Origin: Clostridiales bacterium
Lineage (GTDB): Bacteria; Bacillota; Clostridia; Oscillospirales; Acutalibacteraceae
Direction of reading: 5' to 3'
DNA length: 5,446 nucleotides
NCBI GenBank assembly: GCA_012511485.1
Contig: JAAZFZ010000324.1
Span: 1 to 5,446 of the forward strand
Program-made: the position numbers and the translations under genes
Part shown: piece by piece, positions 5,446 through 5,446 of the stretch
Position numbering within the stretch: position 1 is the stretch's first letter
How the letters are laid out: the number at the start of each line of letters is the position of its first letter
The notes under the pieces: model-generated
The model's input: only the letters and a program-made list of their open reading frames with translations
Databases searched by the model: none
What the model was told of the DNA's origin: nothing

Positions 5446-5446
5446 A

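Overview
The window looks like a piece of a Firmicutes (Clostridia-type) chromosome of moderate GC. This rests on the gene families (HD hydrolase next to a PF06541-type membrane protein; separate hisI and hisE genes), strong GGAGG-type ribosome binding sites and tight gene packing. It is an inference, not a sequence match. Coding is almost continuous. I see no rRNA, tRNA, CRISPR array, insertion sequence or phage gene, and no gene-free stretch longer than about 25 bases.

Left arm, plus strand (1-1131): the C-terminal end of an HD-domain phosphohydrolase, then a five-helix membrane protein of the 'putative ABC-transporter type IV' family (PF06541). The two are almost certainly co-transcribed, and the biochemical role of the pair is unknown.

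Right arm, minus strand (5446 down to 1135): an operon read right to left, hisB (C-terminal part) - hisA - hisI - hisE - M20 metallopeptidase - glycerate kinase. Junctions range from a 1-nt overlap (hisB/hisA) to gaps of 2, 16, 21 and 16 nt, so translation is probably coupled at least at the first two. HisI, HisE and HisA catalyse consecutive steps of histidine biosynthesis (PR-ATP to PR-AMP to ProFAR to PRFAR). HisB then converts imidazole glycerol phosphate to imidazole acetol phosphate. The glutaminase/cyclase genes hisH and hisF, often interleaved here, are absent from the hisB-hisE stretch. The last two genes have no known role in histidine synthesis: a membrane-anchored carboxypeptidase S/PM20D1-like M20 hydrolase and a GarK/GlxK-type glycerate kinase.

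The two arms converge with only 3 nt between stop codons. A clear intrinsic terminator for the minus-strand operon lies inside the 3' end of the plus-strand membrane protein gene. A weaker plus-strand terminator candidate lies inside the glycerate kinase gene. If both work, the transcripts overlap by about 200 nt.

No wholly new system is evident. The points most worth a second look are the HD/PF06541 pair, the reciprocal embedded terminators, the his gene order lacking hisH/hisF, and the metabolic tail genes.
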